This document shows positions 52,730 to 61,479 of a stretch of DNA of 64,000 nucleotides, piece by piece (within the stretch, counting starts at the first letter, position 1; every line of letters begins with the position of its first letter). This DNA comes from Aquisphaera giovannonii. GTDB taxonomy: Bacteria; Planctomycetota; Planctomycetia; Isosphaerales; Isosphaeraceae. Both the position numbers and the translations under genes were made by a program. The stretch covers positions 7,626,001 to 7,690,000 of the forward strand of contig NZ_CP042997.1 in assembly GCF_008087625.1 (NCBI RefSeq). Direction: 5' to 3'. The notes under the pieces are model-generated. The model made no database searches. It saw only the letters and a list, made by a program, of their open reading frames with translations, and had not been told where the DNA came from.

Positions 52730-54832
52730 GTGGCGGACGGCGGGCTGGACCTCGAGACTTTCCTGATCCTGTCCCGGACCGACCTGGGCATGTGGGCCTC
52801 GATCGGGGTCGGCACGCTGGCCATGGGCCTCCTCGTCTGGTCCTGCTGGGGCTCCCGCCGGGCCCTCCGCAAATGCGTCGCCCTGTCCGTCGCGGCCCAC
52901 GCGGGCCTGGCGCTCTACGGGAGCACCGTCCCTTCCCTCTATCGCTCGATCGGCATGCGCGGCCGCGACGCCGCGGAGGACGACCGTCACATCCGGCGGA
53001 TCCGGGTCGCCCCGGTGTCGTCGGCCGACGGCCGTGAGCCGGCGAGTGGCCGGCCCGAGGTCGGTCCCGCACCCTCGGCCTCGTCCCGGCCGCCCGACCT
53101 CGTGCTCGAGCCCCTGGCGCTGGCGTCGGCCCTCCCCGCGGAGGCCCGGCAGGAGGGCCTGAGGGCCAGGGAGACGCCCGGGCCCGACCTATCTCCGAGC
53201 AGCGAGCCCTCGCCCCACGCGCCGGTCCCGATCGCACGGGCCACGCCCGCGGTGGCGATCCCCGCGACGACGTCCTCCCCCGAGGCGAGGGCCGCCCCCG
53301 CGCCGGCGGAGCCCGCCGTGGCATCGGCCGCCCCGACCGCGATCGCGCCGGGGGACGTGACGCAGTACGCGCCTCCGGTCGAGAAGTTGAAGGCCGCCCC
53401 GACCCCGGGGCGGTCGGCCATACCGGCCTCCGCGATCGCGGCACTGCCTCGAGCCGAGCTGCGACGCGAGGGCGGACGCGGGCGGCCGGCCGCGGGCGTG
53501 CTCGCGGATCCCCCGGGCGGCCGCACCACCCCGGCCGCGTCCCCGCCGATCCCCCTGCCCCGGGCGATTCCGAACGCCTCCCGGTCGTCGGAGCCGGCCC
53601 CGCTGGCGGACCTGACCGGCTCACCGGGGGCGAAGGGCCTCGCGGCCGTCCCCGAGATCTACCGGTCGCGACTGGATGCCAATCGGTCGGCCCTGGCCCA
53701 GCGCGCCGGCGCAACGACGGCCAGCGAGCAGGCGGTCGAGCGGGCGCTCGACTGGCTCGCCCGCCACCAGGATAGCGACGGGCGGTGGGACGGCGGCACG
53801 GCCCGCTACGACGACGGCGGCACGGTCGCCGGCGACGACGACTTCACCGCCCATTGCCCGGCCGGCGAGACGTGCTTCGGCGAGTGCGCCTACTGGGATG
53901 CGGACACGGCCCTCACGGGCCTGGCCCTCCTGACGTACCTGGGGGCCGGATACACGCACAGGGACGGGAAGCACGTGTCGACCGTCGCGAAGGGGATCGA
54001 TTTCCTCACGTCCTCGCAGAAGCCCGACGGCGACCTTCGCGGGCCGAGCCGGGCCGTCGGGATGTACTGTCACGCGATGGCCACCCTGGCGCTCTGCGAG
54101 GCCTACGCGCTGAGCCTGGACGAGCGCCTGAGGGGCCCGGCGGAGCGTGCCATCGGTTTCCTCGTCCGGGCGCGGGCCGCGGACCGGATGGCCTGGCGCT
54201 ACGCCCCCGGCGCCCCGGTGGGGGACACCAGCATCCTCGGCTGGGTCGTGATGGCCCTCAAGTCGGCCCGGGAGACCGGCCTCAGCGTCCCCGACCAGGC
54301 GGGGGTCGGGCGCGGGGCGCTCGCCTGGCTGGACCGCGTGGCCGCGGGGAACGAAGGGGGCCTGGCCCGCTATCAGCCCGGGGAGCCCGTCACCTCGACC
54401 ATGACCGCCGAGGCCTGGGTCTGCCGGCAGTTCCTCGGGGTCGGCGGCCCGGGCGCCGCCAGCGACGAGGCGGCGTCCCACCTGCTCCTGCACGCGTCCG
54501 ACCGCGGCGACTCCAACTTCTATTACTGGTACTACGGCACCCTTGCCATGTACCAGCACGGCGGGCCGTCGTGGGCCCGCTGGAACGCCCGCGTCCGCGA
54601 CCGGATCGTCCAGCTCCAGCGGAAGAGCGGGCACATCTCCGGGAGCTGGGACCCGGACGAGAGCCTCTACGGCCCGCGCGGCGGCCGGATCTATGGCACG
54701 GCCCTCGCCGCATTGACCCTCGAGGTCTACTACCGCTACCTGCGGCTGTACGACCGGCCCGACCTGCCCGCCGACGACACCGCGGCCGGGGACGACGGCC
54801 CGCAGCTGGAGGGCCCCTCGCCGCGGCGTTGA
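52730..54832 (+). CDS. Membrane-anchored terpenoid-cyclase-fold (prenyltransferase/squalene oxidase repeat) protein
   Basis: 700 residues from GTG 52730, set by AAGGAG ten bases upstream. Two N-terminal membrane helices (WASIGVGTLAMGLLVWSCWG and VALSVAAHAGLALYGSTV) lead into ~280 residues of Pro/Ala/Ser-rich linker, then an alpha/alpha toroid from about 340: QAVERALDWLARHQDSDGRW, TALTGLALLTYLGAGYTH, GIDFLTSSQKPDGDL and AIGFLVRARAADRMAWRY. These are QW-like repeats of the prenyltransferase/squalene cyclase fold. A local Cys cluster is CPAGETCFGEC. The DXDD motif of true cyclases is not seen. The helix plus Pro-rich linker layout is TonB-like; with ExbB upstream, a force-transducing or scaffold role is a reasonable inference. 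Confidence 0.85.
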   Translation: MADGGLDLETFLILSRTDLGMWASIGVGTLAMGLLVWSCWGSRRALRKCVALSVAAHAGLALYGSTVPSLYRSIGMRGRDAAEDDRHIRRIRVAPVSSADGREPASGRPEVGPAPSASSRPPDLVLEPLALASALPAEARQEGLRARETPGPDLSPSSEPSPHAPVPIARATPAVAIPATTSSPEARAAPAPAEPAVASAAPTAIAPGDVTQYAPPVEKLKAAPTPGRSAIPASAIAALPRAELRREGGRGRPAAGVLADPPGGRTTPAASPPIPLPRAIPNASRSSEPAPLADLTGSPGAKGLAAVPEIYRSRLDANRSALAQRAGATTASEQAVERALDWLARHQDSDGRWDGGTARYDDGGTVAGDDDFTAHCPAGETCFGECAYWDADTALTGLALLTYLGAGYTHRDGKHVSTVAKGIDFLTSSQKPDGDLRGPSRAVGMYCHAMATLALCEAYALSLDERLRGPAERAIGFLVRARAADRMAWRYAPGAPVGDTSILGWVVMALKSARETGLSVPDQAGVGRGALAWLDRVAAGNEGGLARYQPGEPVTSTMTAEAWVCRQFLGVGGPGAASDEAASHLLLHASDRGDSNFYYWYYGTLAMYQHGGPSWARWNARVRDRIVQLQRKSGHISGSWDPDESLYGPRGGRIYGTALAALTLEVYYRYLRLYDRPDLPADDTAAGDDGPQLEGPSPRR

Positions 54833-54847
54833 TGGCCGGCCGCCGGC

Positions 54848-56062
54848 TCACTCGTGCCGCAGGGCGTCGATCGGGTTCAGGAGCGCCGCCTTGACGGCCG
54901 GGATCAGGCCGAAGACCACGCCCGTGCCGGCCGAGATCCCGAAGCCGAGCCCCACCGCCCACGGCGGCACGACGACGTCGACCATGCTCGGGTGGAGGCT
55001 GGCCAGGGCGCAGAGCCCGTAGCCGAGGCCGATCCCCGTCGCGCCGCCGAGCCCGCTCAGGCACATGGACTCGGTCAGGAACTGGACCAGGATGTCCCGC
55101 CGCCGCGCGCCGACCGCCTTCCGGAGGCCGATCTCCCGGGTCCTCTCGGTCACGCTCACCAGCATCACGTTCATGATGCCGATCCCGCCCACCACCAGCG
55201 AGATCCCGACGATCCCCGCGAGCACCGCCGTCGCCACCAGGCTGAGGCTGTTGAACGTCTCGAGGATCTCGTCCTGCGTGAGGACGTTGAAGTCGTTAGG
55301 CTGGTTCGCCGACAGGCCGTGCCGCCGCCTCAGGAGGTTGACGATCTGGGCCCGGGCCTCGGGGACGGACTTCTCGGTCACGGCCTGCGCGGTCACGGCC
55401 ATCTTGCGGCGGAAGGCGGGGTACATCTTCAGGGCCATCGTATACGGGACCAGCACGACGTTGTCCTGGCTGTTGCCGAGGAAGCTGCCCTTCTCGCCAA
55501 GGATGCCGACGACGCGGAACCGCCGCTGCCCGACGAGGATCGCCCCGCCGAGGATTCCGTCGTCCAGGTTCAGCTTGCGGAGCACCTCCCGCCCCAGGAT
55601 GCAGACGTGGTGCCCCTGCTCGATGTCCACCACGGAGAACGGCCTGCCCGCGTCCACCGCGAAATTGCGGATGGCGTGATACTCGGCGGAGACGCCCTCG
55701 AGGGGGACCTTCGCCTGGTCCCGCCCGGCCTGCACCAGCGCGTCCGGCGGCCGGATCAGCGGGGAGGCCCGGCGGACGGCCGGGCACCACAGCTCGATCG
55801 CGTCGACGTCGCGCCCGTCCAGCTCGATCCGCCCCAGGCGCTTGCCGGCCTCGCCGGCCGGCCGCTCCGGCCAGACCCACATGGCGTTCGTCCCCAGGCC
55901 CTGGAGGAATTCGGAGACGTATCGGGTGAAGCCCTGGATCACCCCGACGACGGTGATCGTGGAGGTGACCGCGATGACGACGCCCAGGACGGTCAGCAGC
56001 GAGCGCAGGCGGTGCGTCCAGAGCTGCTCCACGGCGTTGGCGACGTTGGCGGCGACGATCAC
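54848..56062 (-). CDS. ABC transporter permease, MacB-like
   Basis: 404 residues from GTG 56062. The FtsX/MacB layout is clear: one N-terminal helix (LTVLGVVIAVTSTITVVGVI), a ~220-residue periplasmic domain (RPFSVVDIEQGHHVCILG), and three C-terminal helices (AVLAGIVGISLVVGGIGIMN; GATGIGLGYGLCAL; FGISAGTGVVFGLIPA), with RTREIGLRKAVGARRRDIL between. It overlaps the ATPase gene by 4 bases (GTGA). Works with the ATPase and adaptor below to export or extract a substrate from the outer leaflet; the substrate is unknown. No TolC-type gene is adjacent. Confidence 0.92.
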   Translation of the reverse strand: MIVAANVANAVEQLWTHRLRSLLTVLGVVIAVTSTITVVGVIQGFTRYVSEFLQGLGTNAMWVWPERPAGEAGKRLGRIELDGRDVDAIELWCPAVRRASPLIRPPDALVQAGRDQAKVPLEGVSAEYHAIRNFAVDAGRPFSVVDIEQGHHVCILGREVLRKLNLDDGILGGAILVGQRRFRVVGILGEKGSFLGNSQDNVVLVPYTMALKMYPAFRRKMAVTAQAVTEKSVPEARAQIVNLLRRRHGLSANQPNDFNVLTQDEILETFNSLSLVATAVLAGIVGISLVVGGIGIMNVMLVSVTERTREIGLRKAVGARRRDILVQFLTESMCLSGLGGATGIGLGYGLCALASLHPSMVDVVVPPWAVGLGFGISAGTGVVFGLIPAVKAALLNPIDALRHE

Positions 56063-56787
56063 GGGGCGTTCTCCTCGTCGCTCTCGACGCGCCCGTCACG
56101 GATCCTCACGATCCGCCGGCAGCGGGCGGCGATGTCGGGCTCGTGGGTGACGATGACGATCGTCTGCCCTTCGCCGTGCAGGTCGGCGAAGAGGTCGAGG
56201 ATCTCCTCCCCCGTCCGGGTATCCAGGTTCCCCGTCGGCTCGTCCGCCAGCAGGAGCGCGGGCCGCTGGACGAGCGCCCGGGCGATCGCCACGCGCTGCC
56301 GCTGGCCGCCCGACATCTGGTTGGGCCGATGCCCCATCCGATCGCCGAGCCCCACCCGCTCCAGCACCTCGGCGCCGCGGCGGCGACGCTCGACGGCCGA
56401 GGTCCCGGAGTAGATCAGCGGCAGCTCGACGTTCCGGGCCGCCGTCTGGCGGGGGAGCAGCTCGAACGTCTGGAAGACGAATCCGATCCGCCGGCCCCGA
56501 ACCGCCGCCAGCGCGGACTGCGACAGGCCGGCGACGTCGCGGCCGTCGAGCAGGTACCGCCCGGAGGTCGGGACGTCGAGGCAGCCGACGATGTTCATGA
56601 GCGTGGACTTGCCGGAGCCGGAGGGCCCCATGATCGCGACCAGGTCGTTCTCCCGGACCGTCAGGTCCACGCCCCGCAGCGCGTGGACCGTCTGCTCCCC
56701 CATGGGATAGGCCTTGGTGATCCCCTCCAGCTCGATAATCGCCGGGCGGGGATCGTCGTGGTGCGTCGCGTCGCGGCACATCGGCAT
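56059..56787 (-). CDS. ABC transporter ATP-binding protein, MacB/LolD-like
   Basis: 242 residues from ATG 56787. Complete nucleotide-binding domain: Walker A GPSGSGKST (54-62), Q-loop FVFQTFELLPRQTA, signature MSGGQRQRVAIARAL, Walker B LLLADEPTGNLD and the H-loop IVTHEPDIA. GCLDVPTSGRYLLDG is typical of the MacB/LolD subfamily. It begins 1 base after the HlyD stop and overlaps the permease start by 4 bases, so all three are coupled. Powers the neighbouring permease. Confidence 0.95.
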   Translation of the reverse strand: MPMCRDATHHDDPRPAIIELEGITKAYPMGEQTVHALRGVDLTVRENDLVAIMGPSGSGKSTLMNIVGCLDVPTSGRYLLDGRDVAGLSQSALAAVRGRRIGFVFQTFELLPRQTAARNVELPLIYSGTSAVERRRRGAEVLERVGLGDRMGHRPNQMSGGQRQRVAIARALVQRPALLLADEPTGNLDTRTGEEILDLFADLHGEGQTIVIVTHEPDIAARCRRIVRIRDGRVESDEENAP

Positions 56788-56788
56788 T

Positions 56789-58108
56789 TCAACCCGTCGT
56801 CTCGAGTTCCGTTGCGGACGCGACCGGCACGACCGCCGCGCCGTCCTTGAGCTCATCGAGCGCCCGGAAGGGCCCGACGATGACGCGGTCCTCGGGCTCC
56901 AGTCCGGAGAGGATCTCGACGCGTCGCTCGTCGCTGAGTCCGGTCTCCACCGGCCGGGCCCGGGCGACGCCCCCGTCGAGCACGAAGACCAGCTTGACGT
57001 AGCGCAGCTCCGCATCCCGCGCCTTCTCGCCGGGCGACCGGGCATTGCGCTCGGCCCAGCTCCGGACGGCCGGCGTGTCCGGCAGGTCCTTGCGGCGGCG
57101 GTGGACGACGGCCTGGGCCGGCACGCTGATCGCGTCGTCGGAGCGGCGGACCTCGACTTCCACCGTCGCGGTCATCCCGGGGCGCAGGCGGTGGTCCTCG
57201 CCGCTCGTCGAGGTCTGCGCCGGCGCGTCGATGGCGATCAGCGTCTCGAAGTTCACGACGTCGTCCTTGCTGGCCTTGCCCTGGGGCGCCACGGTCTCCA
57301 CGCGGCCGGCCAGCGGCTGGAGCTGCGACGCTAGCAGGTAGGCCTGCGCCGGCTGCCCCCGCCGCAGGCTCAGCACGTCGGTCTCGTCGACGTCGGCCCG
57401 CACCCTCATGCGGCCCATGGCGCTGACCTTCATCAGGACCGAGCCGGGGAGGTTGGTGGTGCCCGCGATGACGATCTCCCCCTCGTCCACGTTCAGGTTC
57501 GAGACGACGCCGTCCATGGGGGCGACGATCAGGGTACGCCTCAGCTCCTCGTCGCTGCTCCGACGCATGGCCTCGGCCTCCCTGAGCTCGTTGCGGCTCA
57601 TGGCGAGCGCCGCCCTGGCCTTCTCCAGGAGGGTGACGGCGTCGGCGCGCTCGGTGGGCGAGGCGAATCCGCGGACGCGGAGCTTGGAGAACTGATCGAC
57701 GTCGCGCTCCGCCTTGGCGAGCTCCGACTCGGCCTGCGTGATCGCCGCCGTGAGCTTGGCGATCCGGGCGCACGCCGAGTCCAGGCGGGCCTTCGCATCG
57801 GTCGCGTCCAGCTCCACGAGGGGATCGTTGCGGAGCACGACGTCCCCCTCCTCGACGTAGACGGCGACCACCCGCCCGATGAGCTGCGAGGCGACCTCCG
57901 CCTCCTCCACGGACTCGACCTTCCCCGGCGCCGTGACCGTCTGGACGATCGGCCCGCGCGTCGCGGGCTCGGCCAGCACCTTGCGCGGGGGCTCGCGGAG
58001 GACCCTCCAGTCCAGGTCCACGGCGCCGGGCTCACGCCTCCTGTTGGCCGCGAAGAGAGTCAGGAGGAGGAGCCCCAGCCCGACCGCTATCAGTGTCTTT
58101 CGCAACAT
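56789..58108 (-). CDS. HlyD/MacA-family periplasmic adaptor
   Basis: 439 residues from ATG 58108 (MLRKTLIAVGLGLLLLTLF), with AAGGGG at proper distance; ATG 58117 is possible. One N-terminal membrane helix, a lipoyl-type half (VTAPGKVESVEEAEV), a helical hairpin of about 80 residues (KLTAAITQAESELAKAERDV), the second lipoyl half (APMDGVVSNLNVDEGEIV) and beta-barrel/membrane-proximal domains (RPGMTATVEVEV; GLEPEDRVIVGPF). This is the MacA layout. First of the three-gene adaptor-ATPase-permease set; it should link the pump to the outer membrane. Confidence 0.93.
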   Translation of the reverse strand: MLRKTLIAVGLGLLLLTLFAANRRREPGAVDLDWRVLREPPRKVLAEPATRGPIVQTVTAPGKVESVEEAEVASQLIGRVVAVYVEEGDVVLRNDPLVELDATDAKARLDSACARIAKLTAAITQAESELAKAERDVDQFSKLRVRGFASPTERADAVTLLEKARAALAMSRNELREAEAMRRSSDEELRRTLIVAPMDGVVSNLNVDEGEIVIAGTTNLPGSVLMKVSAMGRMRVRADVDETDVLSLRRGQPAQAYLLASQLQPLAGRVETVAPQGKASKDDVVNFETLIAIDAPAQTSTSGEDHRLRPGMTATVEVEVRRSDDAISVPAQAVVHRRRKDLPDTPAVRSWAERNARSPGEKARDAELRYVKLVFVLDGGVARARPVETGLSDERRVEILSGLEPEDRVIVGPFRALDELKDGAAVVPVASATELETTG

Positions 58109-58175
58109 CGCGGGCATCCCCTTAATGACGCCTTCGCACGGGGACCCGGCGGGCCCCCTTGCGGGCGGGGAGCGA

Positions 58176-58931
58176 TCATTCGACCAGCGGACTGAGCCGC
58201 AGTGCCCCGCCCATCCCCAGCGCCGCGGCCACGCGCACGGCGCACTCCAGGAATGCGAGGAGGAGGCAGAGCGTCCACGCCAGCCACCGAGGCGATTCGC
58301 CGCGCCGCCCGGCTGCATGGGCCATCAGGGCCCAGCCGGCCATGGCGAAGAGGTCCACCTGCCGGAGCGCGAGCCACAGGGCGGCGGGATGACGGCCGGG
58401 CGGCAGAAGGAGGGCCGCGGAGGTTTCCACGTCGGCCTCGCCCCTGCCGAGCGATGCGGCGAGCGCCAGCCGCGCCGCCAGGCCCAGGACCCAGAATCCT
58501 TGCGCCTTCGACGATTCGAGGAGTCCGAGGTCATACCGCGGCGTCCGTCCCGAGAGGGCCGCGATCCCGGAGAACAGCGTGGCGACCGCCACGGCCCGGG
58601 CCGCCAGGGAGAACGGCTCGACCAGGAAGTCGCCCAGGGCGGTCACGACCGCCCAGAAGGGCAAGGTCTCCCGCTGGCTGCGGATCGCCTTCCTGATGAC
58701 CTCGTCGCCGACCTCTCCTCGCACTCGAGACTCCGCACGCGACGCCCCCTCCTCGACCCCCGCGGCCAGGATGTCCCCGGGCGTGCCCGCGGCCCACCGC
58801 AGGGCCTGGACCAGGACCATCAGCCCCATCCATCCCAGGAGGATGCGGTCGAAGCCTCGTCCCCGCGTCGGCGTCGCATCCTCGATGCCCGACTCCTTCG
58901 CGGAGGAGTGGGACGTCGCGGGAATGGCCAT
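58176..58931 (-). CDS. Small integral membrane protein of unknown function
   Basis: 251 residues. After a polar N-terminus, about five hydrophobic segments occur: ILLGWMGLMVLVQALRW, FSLAARAVAVATLFSGIAAL, GFWVLGLAARLALAASLG, LRQVDLFAMAGWALMAHAAG and WLAWTLCLLLAFLECAVRV. The spacing and the polar LPPGRHPAALWLALRQVDLF segment recall Yip1-like membrane proteins, but the match is not firm. It lies 67 bases upstream of the adaptor gene in the same direction, so it could be the first gene of the exporter operon. Confidence 0.68.
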   Translation of the reverse strand: MAIPATSHSSAKESGIEDATPTRGRGFDRILLGWMGLMVLVQALRWAAGTPGDILAAGVEEGASRAESRVRGEVGDEVIRKAIRSQRETLPFWAVVTALGDFLVEPFSLAARAVAVATLFSGIAALSGRTPRYDLGLLESSKAQGFWVLGLAARLALAASLGRGEADVETSAALLLPPGRHPAALWLALRQVDLFAMAGWALMAHAAGRRGESPRWLAWTLCLLLAFLECAVRVAAALGMGGALRLSPLVE

Positions 58932-59099
58932 GCGGGCATCCTCCTCGGGTCCGAGCGTCCACGCGGCCCTCCGCGCAGTCGCGAGGACTCGCCCTCCATA
59001 ATACCTCGCGACGCCAGCCGTAGTTTCGCACGGCCACGATCGCCCGGCGGAGGTCCGCCGCCTCGACCGTCGCGAGTCTTTCTAAAGCGGGAAGGCGAT

Positions 59100-59134
59100 C
59101 GGGCCCGCCTCGCGAGGCTGCGAGGGCGGGCCCG
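59100..59134 (-). terminator. Terminator-like hairpin after the YTV gene
   Basis: A 14-bp stem with one bulged base: 59100-59113 (CGGGCCCGCCTCGC) pairs with 59120-59134 across GAGGCT. It lies 50 bases after the minus-strand stop at 59184 and before the 58931 start. Confidence 0.55.
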
Positions 59135-59183
59135 GACCGAATCGGCGAGGTAGACGAACGTCCGGCTCGACCGGCGATCCACA

Positions 59184-61088
59184 TCAGTGCTGCGGCGTGG
59201 CCGCGGCCGCCGGCGCCTGCGGCGAGGTCTCGGCCGGCACCATCACCTGGCGGGTGACGGCCACCTGGCGAGGGACCTGGTAGGTCTGCGTGGTGCAGAC
59301 GGTCACGGGGACGGAGTAGGGGACCTGCTCGGCATACCGCTCCGTCACATACTCGGTCTCCTGTCGCTGGACGGGCTTGTAGGTGGTCAGGGCGACCGTG
59401 TAGGGGACCTGGACGGGGACCTGCCGCGTGACGTTCTCGGTGACCTGCTTCTGCTGGAGTTGATAGGTCGTCACCGGGACGGTGTAGGGGACCTGGACGG
59501 CCACCTGCTGGTTCACCGTCTCGGTCACCTGCCGCCGCTCGGCGCGGTACGTCGTCACGGGGACGGTGTAGGGCACCTGGACGGCCACCTGCTGGGTCGC
59601 CGTCTCGGTCACCTGCCGCTGACGGGCCTGGTACACGGTGGTCGGGACGGTGTAGGGCACGCGGACGGCCACCTGCTGGGTGGTATTCTCGGTCACCTGC
59701 CTGTAGACGACCGTAGGCACGGTCTCCGTCCGCTGCTCGGCGACCTGAACGACGGTCGTCACGGGCACGGTCTCGGTCACCTGCGAGGCCTGCATCGTGG
59801 TCACCGGGACCTGATACTCCTCGAGCTGCTGCACGTTCTCGACGTCCTGGACGGTGGTCGGCACGTACTCGACGCGGCTCTCGGGGACCTGCACGGTCGC
59901 GGTGACGGGGACCTGACGCGTCCTCGTCTGGGCGACGTACGTGGTCTCCGTCACGTTGCGGACGACCGGCCGGGAGACGTAGACCTGCTGGCAGACGGTT
60001 CCGACCTGAGTCGCCGCGCCGCCGCAAGACCCGCACCCGCCGCCGCAGCGGTGGCCGCACTTGTGCCCGCAGCCGTGTCCGAAGAAACCGCCGCAGCCGG
60101 CGGCCACGCTCGCCACGCCGGGGGCGCAGCCGCTGAGGACGCTCGTCGTGACCGGGATGGAGCGGAGCTCATACCCCCCCTGCTCCTCGACGACCTGGCG
60201 GCACGTCGTGACCGGCACGTTCTCCGTGTACGACTCGTTGACGAGCTGCGTCTGAGTCCTGTTAACCATCGTCGTCACGGTCTTGGGCTGCATGACCGTC
60301 CGGGTCACCGGCCTCTGCACCGTCACGTACCGCTGCTGCTTCTGCATCGTGGTGACGGGGTTGTAGACCGTCTTCGTGACCTGCTGGTTGACCGTCTGGG
60401 TCTTCGGGACATAGACGGTCGTCGTCCGCGGGACGTTGGTGGTCTCCGCCACGGTGCGGGTGACGGGAACGGCCTGGCTGCGATACTCGACCCGGTACTG
60501 GGTCTGGTTGACGGTGACGGGGACCTGCTCGGTGTAGGTGCGAGTGACCGGCACGGTCTGGGTCTTGTACTCCGTCCGGTACTGGGTCTGGTTGACGGTG
60601 ACGGGGACCTGCTCGGTGTAGGTGCGAGTGACCGGCACGGTCTGGGTCTTGTACTCCGTCCGGTACTGGGTCTGGTTGACGGTGACGGGGACCTGTTCCG
60701 TGACCGTCTTCGTCACCGGCACAGTCTCGGTCTTGTACTCCGTCCGATACCGGGTCTGATTGACGGTCTCCGGGACCTGCTCGACGATCGTCTTGGTCAC
60801 GGGGATCGTGCGGGTCTGCCATTCGCAACGGTAGCGGGTCTGGTTGACCGTCACGGGGACCTGGACGGTCTGGAGGTCGTAGACCGTCTCGTACGTCGTT
60901 TGGCATTGCGGGACGAGCGCCGTCGCTCCACCCTGTGCCGCCGCAACGGCCTGTCCCTGGGCGCTCGGGGCCGCCTGCGGAAGGGCCCATGCCGAAGGGG
61001 AGCTGCCCAGCCCCGCGACCGCGGCGAGCAACGCCCCGATCGCGATGCAGGGGCCGAGCTTGTCGTCTTTTCCTGGCTGCAACTTCAT
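59184..61088 (-). CDS. YTV-repeat cell-surface protein with Cys/His/Gly-rich core
   Basis: 634 residues from ATG 61088, with GGAGG upstream and a signal peptide (CIAIGALLAAVAGLGSSPSAWA). Almost the whole chain is Thr/Val/Gln/Tyr repeats: N-terminal units such as VPVTVNQTQYRTEYKTQ and C-terminal units such as QVPYTVPVTTYQ with VTETVNQQVAVQ. These match the YTV domain of planctomycete cell-wall/surface proteins. Between the repeat halves, residues ~330-360 hold GCGGFFGHGCGHKCGHRCGG and more Gly/Cys, eight or more Cys with interleaved His. The repeats suggest an extended beta structure; the core suggests metal binding or disulfide cross-links. Transcribed away from the NYN gene. Confidence 0.88.
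   Translation of the reverse strand: MKLQPGKDDKLGPCIAIGALLAAVAGLGSSPSAWALPQAAPSAQGQAVAAAQGGATALVPQCQTTYETVYDLQTVQVPVTVNQTRYRCEWQTRTIPVTKTIVEQVPETVNQTRYRTEYKTETVPVTKTVTEQVPVTVNQTQYRTEYKTQTVPVTRTYTEQVPVTVNQTQYRTEYKTQTVPVTRTYTEQVPVTVNQTQYRVEYRSQAVPVTRTVAETTNVPRTTTVYVPKTQTVNQQVTKTVYNPVTTMQKQQRYVTVQRPVTRTVMQPKTVTTMVNRTQTQLVNESYTENVPVTTCRQVVEEQGGYELRSIPVTTSVLSGCAPGVASVAAGCGGFFGHGCGHKCGHRCGGGCGSCGGAATQVGTVCQQVYVSRPVVRNVTETTYVAQTRTRQVPVTATVQVPESRVEYVPTTVQDVENVQQLEEYQVPVTTMQASQVTETVPVTTVVQVAEQRTETVPTVVYRQVTENTTQQVAVRVPYTVPTTVYQARQRQVTETATQQVAVQVPYTVPVTTYRAERRQVTETVNQQVAVQVPYTVPVTTYQLQQKQVTENVTRQVPVQVPYTVALTTYKPVQRQETEYVTERYAEQVPYSVPVTVCTTQTYQVPRQVAVTRQVMVPAETSPQAPAAAATPQH
60493..60695 (-). repeat. 84-base tandem repeats inside the YTV gene
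   Basis: Bases 60493-60576 and 60577-60660 are identical 84-base units (28 codons); a third copy begins at 60661 and is identical for about 35 bases before diverging. They encode the unit around VPVTRTYTEQVPVTVNQTQY. Identity at synonymous sites points to recent duplication or conversion. Confidence 0.9.
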
Positions 61089-61479
61089 CTCCGTGTTCCT
61101 CCAGACATTCAGGCAGGCATGCGATGGCTTTGCGGTTCCGTGGGCGGAAAATCCCGGCACCATCTTTCATAAGCACGAGGCGACGCATTTGCCATAACCA
61201 TGAGATTTTTTCTGCTCATCACGAATCGCCCAGTCTATGACAAGCTGTATTATCCTCTCATTGATCCCAATCGACGCAAACCGCACGCTGAGAATGGAAG
61301 TCCTTGCCGCGACGTTCCTTGGTTGCGAAGCCCGGCCATTTCGCTTAGCCTAGCCTTCAAGGCCGTGTCGAAAGTGCGGCAGTCATCCGGCCCTCGGAAT
61401 GATGTCTCGCCCGTAGCGAGCCGCCCGAATCCCATCCTTCCTCGACATCCGTCCAGCCATGCAGCGAAGCCTTCAACTC
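61089..61479. other. Divergent promoter region of the YTV and NYN genes
   Basis: 391 bases between divergent genes. 61170-61290 is AT-rich (for example GAGATTTTTTCTGC and CTGTATTATCC) and must contain the promoters of both genes, though no pair of boxes is convincing. No open frame with coding bias is seen. Confidence 0.45.

Noticed and set aside
59187-61172. 661-residue plus-strand frame opposite the YTV gene
   Set aside because: Antisense shadow rich in Asp/Gly/His/Leu; the minus frame has signal peptide, ribosome site and known repeats.
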